In this document: positions 30,465-41,385 of the stretch, one piece after another | Layout: each line of letters starts with the position of its first letter | Position numbering within the stretch: position 1 is the first letter of the stretch | NCBI RefSeq assembly: GCF_949628265.1 | Contig: NC_088789.1 | Location: 7,432,886 to 7,496,885 of the forward strand | Length of the DNA stretch: 64,000 nt | Reading direction: 5' to 3' | Source of the DNA: Cloeon dipterum | Lineage: Eukaryota > Arthropoda > Insecta > Ephemeroptera > Baetidae | The notes under the pieces: model-generated | The model's input: only the letters and a program-made list of their open reading frames with translations | What the model was told of the DNA's origin: nothing | Database searches by the model: none | Made by a program: the position numbers and the translations under genes

Positions 30465-32542
30465 ATGGCGAAGAGGCTGGATATAATTATTTTTGGTGCC
30501 ACTGGCTACACTGGTAAAGTGGCTGTGGAAAAGATTCTGACTCTGGCCAACAGTAGTGATAGCCTAACCTGGGGGATTGCTGGACGCAACGAAGCCAAGC
30601 TGAAGGAAGTACTGAAAGAAGTGGGCGAAAAGATTGGTAATTGAGAATTTTCTTTGTCCCACGATTTTGCATTGAAAAGTGCTTCTTACGATTTTCAGGC
30701 AAGGATCTGAGCAAAATAGATATATTTGTTGCCAGTGTTGACGATGATTTGTCAATGAAGAACATGACCAGGCAGTGCAAAGTGCTGGTAAACTGTGTCG
30801 GTCCATACCGGCATTGTGGAGAACAGGCGGTCAAATCCTGCATAGAAACCGGAACGCACCATGTGGACGTCAGTGGCGAGCCTGAGGTACCTCTGAAAAT
30901 GGAAATTTAATTTTGAAATGCAAATTGTTTTTGTTCGCAGTACATGGAGCGCATGCAGCTTCTGTACCACAAGCAAGCAGAGGAGAAGGGCATCTACATT
31001 GTCAGTGCGTGTGGCTTTGACAGCATTCCAGCAGAAATCGGCTGTCTGCACTTTATGCAGCAGTTTGAAGGGGATGTCTGCTCAGTGGAGTCGTTCCTGC
31101 AGATGAGAAACAAGAAGAAGCAACAGGTGAGTCGGCACTTAAGTGAGTGAATTAGTAAGAAGTAAAGGCGGCAACATTGGCATTAAGCTTTAAATTCAAC
31201 CATATATTAATTTTAATTTTTATGATAAGTCTAATTAAACGGGCGTTGTGTTTGAAATTTAATGCCTTTTCACCCTTGACGTTTCCCCGGTCTAATATTA
31301 TGCAGGTAACCTCTTGGTAAAATGTTATCACTGATCTGATTGTGAGATAACGCCAAGATTTATTAATCACTGGATTTTTACTGAGAACAACACCAATTAT
31401 AATTTTTTTATTTCAAATTGAAATTTGAGCTACAAATAATATAATCAAGGGATAAAAATTAGTTGCACTCATTTGACTCAATGCCTTTGTTTTTGCTTTG
31501 ATGTGATAATGCTGATTGACCCTTATTTTGATCTACTTGTCAGGGCCCCGCCATTAACTACGCAACCTGGGAATGCATGGTGCATGGACTGGCGAACGCC
31601 AAGGACTTGCGTCCCATCAGGAAGCAGCTCTTTCCCAACCGACCACCGGTGTTGACCCCGAAGCAGAAGCCACGGGGCAGCGTCTTCAGCAATCCTGTCG
31701 GTGATGGGTGGTGCATGCCTTTCCTGGGCTCTGACCAGTCTGTGATGCGTCGCTCGCAGTACCACTTTAATAGTGAGAAGGGCTGGCGTCCGGTGCAGGT
31801 CCAGTGCTACTTTTCAGTTGCCTCGTTCTCCACCGTCTTGACCTGCATAATAATCGGATTTCTCTTCAGCATTCTAACCAAGTACAAATGGGGTCAGAAC
31901 CTACTGCTGAAGGTACTTTATTCTCTTTTCCCCTCAACAACTTACTGTATAATGCATTTTTTGCAGCACCCCAAGTTGTTCAGCTTTGGCTTTGTTGGCG
32001 CTAAGGGAGAAGGACCTAACGAGGAAAGCCGAAAGAATACGGAATTCAACATCACTTTTGTTGGCGATGGCTGGAGCGCAAAGAAAACTGAAGGGCAGCA
32101 ACAAACAACTCTACCGGACACTAGAGTCACGACTAGAGTATTGTTTTATAGTTTTCAAAAATAGATCAGTGCATCTATAATTTCTTCAAATAGATTTCAG
32201 GCATGGATCCAGCATATGGATTAGCAGCAATCGGCGTTTTGGTGTGTGCTACCACAATTCTGAAGGAAGCAAACAGTATGCCTGGAAGGTAAATATTACT
32301 CTTTAAACCTTTTATTCTGAGTAATTAAACATAGGCTTGCTATTGTGTTTGTACTGGCTTTGGGGGTTTAAAAGCTTCTAGCGTAAATTGAAGTCTTATA
32401 AATTGTTCCAATCATTTCCAGAGGTGGCGTGTATCCACCTGGGGCAGCATTTATTGATACATCTCTCATGGCAGAGCTACAAGCAAATGGTGTCAAATTT
32501 GAAGTTGTCGAGAAGAAAAAGCTCCCAAATAATAAACTGTGA
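30465..32542 (+). CDS. SCCPDH: Saccharopine dehydrogenase-like oxidoreductase, first tandem copy
   Basis: Seven exons: 30465-30636, 30699-30886, 30941-31126, 31544-31912, 31967-32137, 32194-32288 and 32422-32542, giving 433 residues (human SCCPDH 429). The N-terminus DIIIFGATGYTGK (residues 6-18) is the Rossmann dinucleotide-binding loop. NCVGPYRHCGEQAVKSCIE and HHVDVSGEPEYM follow, both typical of the family. Residues about 273-294 form one hydrophobic helix, then the LFSFGFV and GGVYPPGAAF blocks. Family members are found on lipid droplets and membranes; the reaction is not firmly established and true saccharopine cleavage is unlikely. A same-strand paralogue starts 917 bases downstream. 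The fifth intron's acceptor is the earlier TAG at 32191-32193, which keeps ISGMDP in frame. Confidence 0.93.
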
Positions 32543-33458
32543 TGAGACTACATTATTTTAAAATACTATTTATTAAAACACTATTTTTAGAAAAAAAAAG
32601 AATTTAATCGTATTGAAATCTGAAATAAACGTAGAGTTTTAATTTTAAACGGTTAAATCGCGCCTTTTAGAGTAATAAATGTAGCTAATTTTTAAATACG
32701 CAGAAGATAATTTAGGTTCTAAAAACAGCTCGTTAAAGCAGTAAGCAACAGGCGCTGTGAGTAATGGTGGTTTACATGTCAGGTTGGCAGTAATGACTAA
32801 AGTCCTTGAAATCTCCAGCCAGAAAAACATCTGATTGTAGGATCATAGAGCTGGTTAGGTCTGTATTTTTGGGTTTTCCTTAATTTATTTACGATTGTAA
32901 TTTGATATCTAAAGAAATGAATAATTAACATTGTATAGATATCAGCGCTAAAATTGTCATAGAACGATTTGATTTCACTAACTTGCAATGCACCACAATT
33001 TTATAAAATAAAAATTGACGTTGCGCCTCCCAAATTTTTTGCCGGCATTGTAAATCATGAACAAGCAATATTCAAAATTTGTGGCGATGACAACGCTTAA
33101 ACTATTTTATTTCAGCATGGAAATGGTTAAAGCATAACATTGTTAGTAGAATAATCTCAATTGTATAGAACAGGAAGTTCTGTTAGCTATGGATGCGGTG
33201 GAATGATTGCGTAATCTGATCTTCCAACTATAGTTATTTCAAAGTCAAAGGAAACTTTTATGATTATTTATACTAATTGAAGAAGTGGGGGCTTCTGTTA
33301 AAGAGAATAAATAGAGATAAGCAACTTTTTATCTCATTCTCGTCCGGCTAAAGGTGTATAGGCTCTGTTCAAAGATTAAAATCCAATATTTTTCATAGAG
33401 TACAACTCGCAGCTCTTGATCACCCACACTCGCAGACACCTTTGATCACGTCAAGAGA
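32543..33458. other. Spacer between the SCCPDH copies
   Basis: An AATAAA at 32624-32629 is a likely poly(A) signal for the first copy. The rest is AT-rich spacer and presumed promoter of the second copy, with no recognisable core element. No repeat or gene seen. Confidence 0.5.
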
Positions 33459-36400
33459 ATGACTGAAAGACTGGACATCATAATTTTCGGGGCCACCGGC
33501 TACACGGGCAAAGTGGCTGTGGAGGAATGCGTCGCTCTTGCGAAGGAAAAGGGCGGGCTCACCTGGGGCATTGCTGGCCGCAACCAAGGAAAGCTGGCGG
33601 AAGTAATTGCTGACGTCGAAAAAAAGACTGGTATTTTAAACTATAATATATCTTTTATCTGCTGTGAATAATAAAATTATTCGACACACATTTTACTTAT
33701 TTTGCTAGCTAAATTGTACATCTGATATTCAAACATATTTGTTTATTTTAGGTGAATCTCTTAAAGATGTTAAAATCGTGATTGCAAACGTGGATGATGA
33801 GAAGTCCTTGAAGGACATGGCGAGCATGTGCAAGGTGCTAGTCAACTGTGTCGGACCTTACAGGCACTGGGGCGAACAGGCTGTCAAGGCGTGCATTGAG
33901 AGTGGCACTCACCACGTGGACGTCAGCGGCGAGCCCCAGGTAATTAAGTCATCTACCTGTAGGAACATGTTCTAAACATAGCAACTCCTAATTACAGTAC
34001 ATGGAGAAAATGCAGCTGATGTACCACAAGCAAGCTGAGGAAAAGGGCGTTTACATAGTGAGCGCCTGCGGATTTGACAGCATTCCTGCTGAGATCGGGA
34101 GCTTGTTCTTTAGCAAGCAGTTTGATGGTGTGTTCCATTGGTGTTAAGCAACCAATTGTGCTCACAGAAGCATGTTTCAGGAGAACCTAACGCCGTTGAA
34201 ACGTATCTGACGTCCTCCAACAAAAACAGATCAAAGGTAAATAAATGAATATTCCAAATACTTTTAGAGGTCTCAGCCAGCCGCGCCAGCCGTCAAGTTT
34301 TGGGTCACGTGGGCAGCCGCCAGCCGTCGTGAATTTGGCTAAGCCTTGCTTAATAGAAAGCCGCCAGTGAAAAAGGGTTAAAATTTAAAAAAGTGCAGGA
34401 GAAAAATTGTCTTGCGGCCCAACGTTAAGCACTATCAGACTTCAAGTTTAAAATATTGTCAGCCGCCAGCCGCCGCCTTAAATCTCGCAGCTGAAACCTC
34501 TAGAAATGCTTAAATCTCTTCGGAGGTCACTCTTGGCGATTTGAATGGGACCCACGGCATGTGCTAAGCAGAGGTTCAAGAAAAAAAATGCTCCATAAGA
34601 GCAGGCTTTCAGCTTTGCCATTCTTGCCATTTTTCCAATTGAAAACTTTCAACATGAAACTTATTGAGATTCAATGTTAACAGGGAGCTGGAATCCACTA
34701 TGGAACCTGGGAATCCGCAGTATATGGACTGGCCCACGCCAACGAGCTTCGGCCTCTGCGGCGCCAACTCTTTCCGCACAGATTGCCCTCGATGAGTCCG
34801 AAACTGCAGTCACGAGGAGCTGTTTTCCGCAGTCCAGTCGGCCGGGGCTGGTGCCTGCCTTTCCTTGGCTCAGACTTGTCTGTGATGCGCCGCTCTCAGC
34901 ACTATTTCCACGAGAAGAAAGGTCAGAGGCCCCTGCAGATTCAGTGCTACTTCACGCTGCCGTCGCTGATTGCTGTCCTGGGAGTCATGTTTGTCGCTTC
35001 CATCTTCTTTGTGCTCACCAAGTTTGGCTGGGGCAGAAAACTGCTCCTCTCGGTAAGAAACCTTAATAACAAAAGCATTATTTTCCTACACCTGAAAATG
35101 GTATAAAAGAGACTTAAGAATTTAGCGTTTTTCTAATCAGTGACGTCAATATTTCTTGCTTTTTTTCTAGAAGTTAATGGAAGAAATCTGGAAATGCTTT
35201 GTTGCTTGCTAGGGGTGTGAAAATTAAACTGTTGATTTTTTTCTGAGCCTCAATTCGTCAGGGGACTATTTATGGAGCATGTACTATGCAAATTTAATGC
35301 CACGTTTTCTATAATTAAATCGTTTAAACTAGAAGAGCTGTTGTTTTAAACCATCTAGTTTTTCGTGAAAAAAAACATAATAAAATAAATATAATTTTTT
35401 ACTTCACTGTCTACGTATCTTATCAAAGTTACACTTTGTAGTTGGATTTTTCAGCTCAAATATATATTTTTGTTATTTTTAAGATCAAAGTTTTTTTCAT
35501 TGTTTTACATACATCATAAGAATATTTGCTTTCAATACATTCTTCCCATTTTGTAGGTTTTTTCGTTTGATTTTTATTGGGGGGAGTGTATAGCAAAGAA
35601 ATTCTCAATCTGCCCTATTTTTCAATTGAAGGGCCCTATTCAAATTCGAACATAAAATTGTTCTACCTCTTTTGATGCAAGTTAGTAATATGTCAAGAGT
35701 CAGAAATATGCTCAAATGGAAAGGTAAACCATTATGTTGCCGTTGTTGCTCAAAAGTGCTCTTATTCAGTGATTTATTGAAATGTATGCGTGGTGAAAAA
35801 AATCGTGACATTTCATAAAAGCTTTGTTGAGTCTCTTGAAATAACGACAAAATAGAAGGCATTTTCCTTGAAAAATACCATTCATCAAACACTGCTAATA
35901 ATGATGTTTAGAAACTTCACAACATCAACAATTTTGAATATAATTAAAACCAGGCTTCATCCTCGTTGTCAAAAAAGAAATTCGTCTTTTGTATTCCTCG
36001 ACCAGTTTCGACGTCATCACATACATCCTAATCATGAGTTACAATAATTACAATCATATACAATAATGCAATAATGTCACATTCCAGATACAATTCTTAA
36101 CAAATATCACCCACCTATTCATGAGGCACTTGAGGCAAGCTCCAAAGACCAAAATGTAAAAATTCTAAGCCACCCCTTTGTTAAAACTACGCACACCTCA
36201 CAGGCGGTGGCAATGGAATGCTCGGAAAACGTTATTAGTAACCCAAGCCACCTACTTTGTGATGTTTGGAAGAATATTTTACCGCTGAAAGGGGAAAATT
36301 TAGCTCACAGAACAAAAAGGTTCCCTACCACCTGTGAGATGTGCGTAGTTTTAACAAAGGGGTGGCTTAGAATTTTTACACTTGGTCTTTGGAGCTTGCC

Positions 36401-37348
36401 TAAAGTGCCTCCTGAATAGGTGGGTGATTTTTGATAAGAATTGTATGGAATTTTTGTGATTTTAGATGTGACATTATTGCATTGTTTTATATGATTGTAA
36501 TTATTGTAACTCATGATTAGGACGTATGTGATGACGTCGAAACTGGTCGAGAAATAAAAACGACAAATTTTTTTGACAACGAGGATGAAGCCTGGTTTTA
36601 ATTATATTCAACATGAAAACAACCTCGAGTGGTCGCATTTTTCAAATATCAACAATTTTGCTCCAAACACCTGTCCACAAAATATACCATTACGTAATAC
36701 GTTACGAAATAACTCACAGTCGTGTTTATCACAAAGAAAGGTCACTGATGTAAAAAAAATCTCAAGAAATATATTCTATTATCTGTTCTTCTAAATCTCA
36801 CTTCTTGTTTTTGTTCTCCACTGAAAATGTTTCCTTTTGCAGTATCCTAAGCTGTTTAGTTTTGGATTTGTGAGCCATGAGGGCCCAACTGAAGAGAGCA
36901 GGAAGGAAACTAAGTTCGCCATCACTTTTGTAGGTGAAGGGTGGGCTGAGAAAAAAGCAGATGGCAACCAACACACCTCCGCTCCGGACACTCGCGTTGT
37001 GACCAAGGTAATGCGTCCAGAAGGCAACACGGATAAATAAATAATGAAACGAGTCCAATGCAGGTTTCTGGCTTTGATCCTGGATATGGATTCACTACAA
37101 GATGCTTGCTTTTGTGCGCCACCACTATTATGAGTGAAGCCAACAAAATGCCGGGAAAGTAAGTGGAGCGTGTTTATTCTACTCGTCTGTGATAGGCTTA
37201 TCTTTTGTTTCCAACACAACTTTTATTTTAAATTTGCAGAGGTGGTGTTTACCCTCCTGGCGCTGCATTTGCCGAGACCTCTCTTATGTCCAAGCTCCAA
37301 TCTCACGGACTCACCATGGAAGTCGTTGAGAAGAAGAAAATCGACTAA
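33459..37348 (+). CDS. SCCPDH: Saccharopine dehydrogenase-like oxidoreductase, second tandem copy
   Basis: Eight exons: 33459-33630, 33752-33939, 33998-34127, 34181-34236, 34684-35052, 36843-37007, 37064-37158 and 37240-37348, giving 427 residues. It is collinear with the upstream copy. Several exons have identical length (172, 188, 369 and 95 bases), and the loop FGATGYTG, the NCVGPYRHWGEQAVKACIE block and the hydrophobic span at about 273-294 are all kept. It has one extra 53-base intron (34128-34180), where the first copy has a single 186-base exon. Intron 5 has expanded to 1.8 kb through insertion of a foldback element (35,934-36,611), and intron 4 holds a 240-base repeat. No disabling change is seen, so the gene looks functional. 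Confidence 0.93.
34265..34506. repeat. CACGTG foldback element, fullest copy
   Basis: Left end TTTAGAGGTCTCAGC; the right end, read on the minus strand, is TTTCTAGAGGTTTCAGC, so the ends are imperfect inverted repeats. Inside each end are CAGCCGCC/GGCGGCTGG blocks, and CACGTG lies at 34306-34311. The element is about 240 bases, non-coding, and sits in an SCCPDH-2 intron. It is GC-rich against its surroundings. It looks like a small non-autonomous DNA element. Confidence 0.6.
35934..36611. repeat. Long-arm foldback element in an SCCPDH-2 intron
   Basis: Left arm 35,934-36,212 and right arm 36,323-36,611 are inverted copies of about 280 bases with roughly 85-90% match by eye, separated by a spacer of about 110 bases. 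The outer end begins TTGAATATAATTAAAACC. The 13-mer ATCAACAATTTTG occurs at 35,923-35,935, overlapping the left end, and again at 36,648-36,660, 36 bases past the right end. No transposase frame is present, so it is a non-autonomous foldback or MITE-like insertion. Confidence 0.75.
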
Positions 37349-38807
37349 ATATGTATATATGTTACCAAAATTCTATTATTGTCTATTTCTAATGAAAATA
37401 GTCTTGCATTTTTTTTGAGTATTCTACATCTTTTATTTAAAAATTTTTCTTCACATTGTCGTTGTTATCTTTGGCATACAAATTCATTATTCACAAAACG
37501 TATCGGAATATAGGAAAATTTAGCAGAAACAATAGACAGAGATATTTCTTGTAACATCTATGACTACTTCTCGGTGACATACACTCTTTTTAAGCACAAA
37601 CGCACACTATGATTCCAAGTCAACATTGATAAATAGATAGGTCATCAGTTTATGTGTATGTGTAAGGTTTTTATTTACAAACCGTTTTAGCCACTATGAT
37701 ATAATATTGTTGTACATACATCCCTCTCATTTTTGAAAAGAAAAATGAGCTAGATGATACAATTACGTGAAGGTAACTCAAAGAGCCGTGCTTTACAAAC
37801 AATGAGAGTCGGGTCAAATTGGCTTCACTGCAGCTCAAAAAGCATCCAATTCGCGCGTTATTGAAAAGCACTGAAAGATTTAAAAATAATATATCTATAA
37901 GCTTGTTATTGAACTCTTGTTTGTGTTGCAAGGTTATCAAAAGGTTTGTACACGTTGTCCAAAATGCAAAATCCAAAACAATTTAGAGCGGCCTAAAATA
38001 TCTTGTTTCAATAGGGACTTTATAAAATTAAAATCATTCACGTTACGCTTATCAGGAGTGGTCATACTTGTACTAAAAATTTCGAAATGGCACACAAGGG
38101 GTAATGCTGGTCCGCAAGTGGACCAATGGCCATTATTTGTGAGAGCAACAATGGTTTACATGCTATGGTATCATCACAATCATCCCCATTATTTCCCATT
38201 TATCTTTTTGCTTTTTTTAATGCTCCATGCCGAGAACTTGTCTAAAATTTCCAAATGAGACCAAATCAAGCGTTTAAAATAAAAAATATTTACATATATA
38301 CGCATATACTACACTGAGATTTAAAAATGTTCAATTTACAAGTAAACGTTGCTTTCACAAATAATCACTCGGTGAAATTAAAGGAAAGAGTCGGTTCGGC
38401 AGCTGAAATGTGACATGTCCGTTTTGTACTTGTTCTATTTATCGTGGACTAAATTAAAAATAACTTAGGGCATTGTGAGTGATTTATTTTAATTGATAAA
38501 AAACACTGACGGTATGTGAAAACACAAAATCTGTAGATATGTGTGGCTTTTTGTTACAATTTATCGCATCTTACCACATATAGTGTATTATTTACACATT
38601 TTGCAAGAAGGGTGTCAAAGCCTTAAAAGTAAATATTATCCGTTAAGACCTTTCGCGTTCTTCTCAGTCAAAGATGTAAAGATGATACGGCCAGTGTGGA
38701 CTCGGTAGAGACGCTGCTGCAGACATGGTAATGAATTGCTCCTGAACTGATGGGAGGAAGGGCAGAATATGCTGGCCAACTCACTTATTGACAAAATACA
38801 AATTTTC
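37349..38807. other. Convergent 3' region between SCCPDH-2 and otd
   Basis: AT-rich; probably both 3' UTRs. A minus-strand AATAAA (TTTATT at 38483-38488) could end the otd transcript. No clean plus-strand signal was picked for SCCPDH-2. No gene is supported. Confidence 0.45.
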
Positions 38808-41317
38808 TCATTTGCGGTGGTCCCAGTTATTATAATACCATGGCTCAGTGCCGGGTTCTCTGCCCTTCCACGTCTCTAAACTGGCCGTAGAGTCCTGAAA
38901 GTGATGAGAAGGCTATAATTGGGATAATTAGTTATCAAATTTGTATCATCTTCTCTTTAATTAAAATGCAGCACAGTCAATCGAAGAGAAGAATTGAAAT
39001 TGTTTGACTTACGTTGATCTGAGAAGGGTGATGTCCGACAGAGGGAAGAGCGTATTCCATATTGCCATAGTAGCTTCCGTAATTTTGGTGCGACGAATAA
39101 CAGGCGGCCGCTGCTGCAGCTGCAACCGCAGCCGCTGGGTTGCTCATGGCGCCCGGAGTACTGCCACCATTCGGAGTACTGGCGCCTCCTTGACCTGAAA
39201 GCGAGACTGATATTAGCTACTGTTTTTGGTTGAGAAGCACTTCAAGCTAAATAAATGGCAGCCGAAGATTTGAATCAAACTTTCAAAATCGACTGAAAGA
39301 CAGGCTAATTTTAACCTGGGGTGTACTGTACAGGTTAAGGCGTTTTATACCGTTTGATTTGAATGAAAGTTAATTTTTTTAAATAGAGCTTGCTATTGGA
39401 AACATTGTGAATTCAAGCTTTGCGAGAAAACTCGTCTTCTCGATGCATTATAATTTATTGAAGCAATTTAAAGAAGCTTTGACTTAAAAGTCTCTATTTT
39501 CAAGGTATTTTATTTAGCTGATTTTAGCAATGCAAGTGGTAAGACAAATTTTCAATGGTCTGATCTTCACAGTTCACTGTCCCAAAATTCCAATTTAATC
39601 GAGAGAATAAAAAGGATTTATTTAAGACGGTTGGGTCTAATTTCTTCTGAGAAATTCAATGCAAAATGAGCAAAGGTTAGGAGGAGGGAAAATTTTAATT
39701 GCCACACGAGATGATGAAGGTAAAGAGAGGAAATAATTCGCTAATTGGACAGTTGATACATTTTCAAGGTAGGAAATTATAAGAAATCTCAGAGCCAGCC
39801 GCGCCAGGTTAATTTTTGGACACGTGGTCAGCTAGCTACGCCAGTCAACGATCAGAAAGTTAGAAAAAATCCAAAAATTTGGCTTAAGCTAGGCAGCTAG
39901 CCACCACATCAAAATTATGCAGCTGACAATGAACCCTTTAGAAATCGCATCTGGATTCCTGAATGTACTGTATTAGCTGACTCGTCCCCCAGTTTTGTCA
40001 AATTCAAATAATTTCCAGATTATCGAGTGCTCTGTTTAGAGGTCTCAGCCCCGTAACTTATACCGGCAGCTGGCGCGGGTCACAAACTTTTTAAAGTGAA
40101 GTTTGATAGTGCTTTAATGGCCCGAAGTACAGCAGGTCATTTTATCTCTGGCAATTTTTTTATTTTTTCGTCTCTTTTGACCTTTACCTCTGGTTAAACT
40201 TGAAACTTTTCCCCTTCTTAAACTTATCATTCTTTAGAGGCAATTTCTTTTTGTCCACTACCCTCCTTGCCTAATTTTACTGATTTAAAAAAAACTGGAC
40301 AGACTCTGGATTTCCTTAAAATTTTGATGAAATATATATATTTTGATTATCCTTAACTGCACGGCATTATTTATTGCCACGCTTTATTAACAGTATTATT
40401 CAAGAGTGAAATTATTAACGAGGTAGGCAATCTCATGACGTGGCAACTGCGCACGTTGCATACCATCCAGTCATCTCCCAATTTTACTAACACAAATCAA
40501 GCGATACTTTCGGTGTCGGCGGGGAATGAAGTACAATGATTCATTACCTGACAGAACTCCATATCCCAGCTCGGTGGACGCCGGACTCCAGATGGCACCG
40601 CTGGTGTAAGAGGCGGACGACGAGGAGGAACTGGAGCCGCCGGTGGCCAAAAGGGTGCCACCAGCAGGCACGGGTGCACCGGATGGCGGCGTCAGCGGCG
40701 GAGGCTTCAGGTACGGCGAGTCTCTTGAAACGATCGGTGGTGGCGGCGGCGTGACGCCCGCAATCGCCGCGTTCGCCGTCGACGTTGCGATTTGGGGCGG
40801 AATCGCGCTCGATGACTTGGTGGTCGAGCCTGCCTTGCTCTTCGAGGAGCGCGAAGTCGTTTTCTCTGGCGAGCTTGTATGCTGCTGCTGGTGCTGCTTT
40901 TGCTGCTGCCGACACTTGGCCCGCCGGTTTTTAAACCACACCTGCAAAAATCGCAATGAGTTTAGTCTGGCTGTTCTGTCTTCAAAATTGCGAGGGAAGT
41001 TTGAAATTCTATTTTTGTTGAAATAAAATGTAGCCAGCGAGCTGCTTGTTTTTCCTCTGTCACACGAAATTAGAAATTTTCTTTTTAATTTCAACTGAAT
41101 GCTTATGGTATCCTCGTGTGCTCCTACATTCAATAGCACCTATCAACGAATTTTATTTTGTTTATGGCAATATACACAAATTGATCTGATCAATAAACAT
41201 ATTATGAGAAATTTCAAGTTGATTAATTTAAAACATTAGTTAAAATTTTGAAGAATGGTGTTGAAAAATGAGATTTAAATCCGATATACAGTTCATTGTT
41301 GCAAAATAATACTCGAA

Positions 41318-41385
<68 letters not shown>

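Larger units (their letters stand above)
39195..40547 (-). other. Penultimate-exon-side intron of otd
   Basis: It joins coding exons 40941-40548 and 39194-39013 with phase 1. It contains one copy (39,783-39,948) and one fragment (40,034-40,095) of the CACGTG foldback family. Otherwise it is AT-rich with no coding signal. Confidence 0.6.

Noticed and set aside
36530-36560. GTGATGACGTCGAAAC inside the foldback arm as another hammerhead core
   Set aside because: No room for a stem between the two boxes and the first base is wrong. It belongs to the arm sequence, where its inverted partner is explained by the foldback.
40643-41026. 127-codon open frame on the plus strand
   Set aside because: Antisense to the otd exon 40941-40548, mirroring its Ser/Pro/Gln codons.
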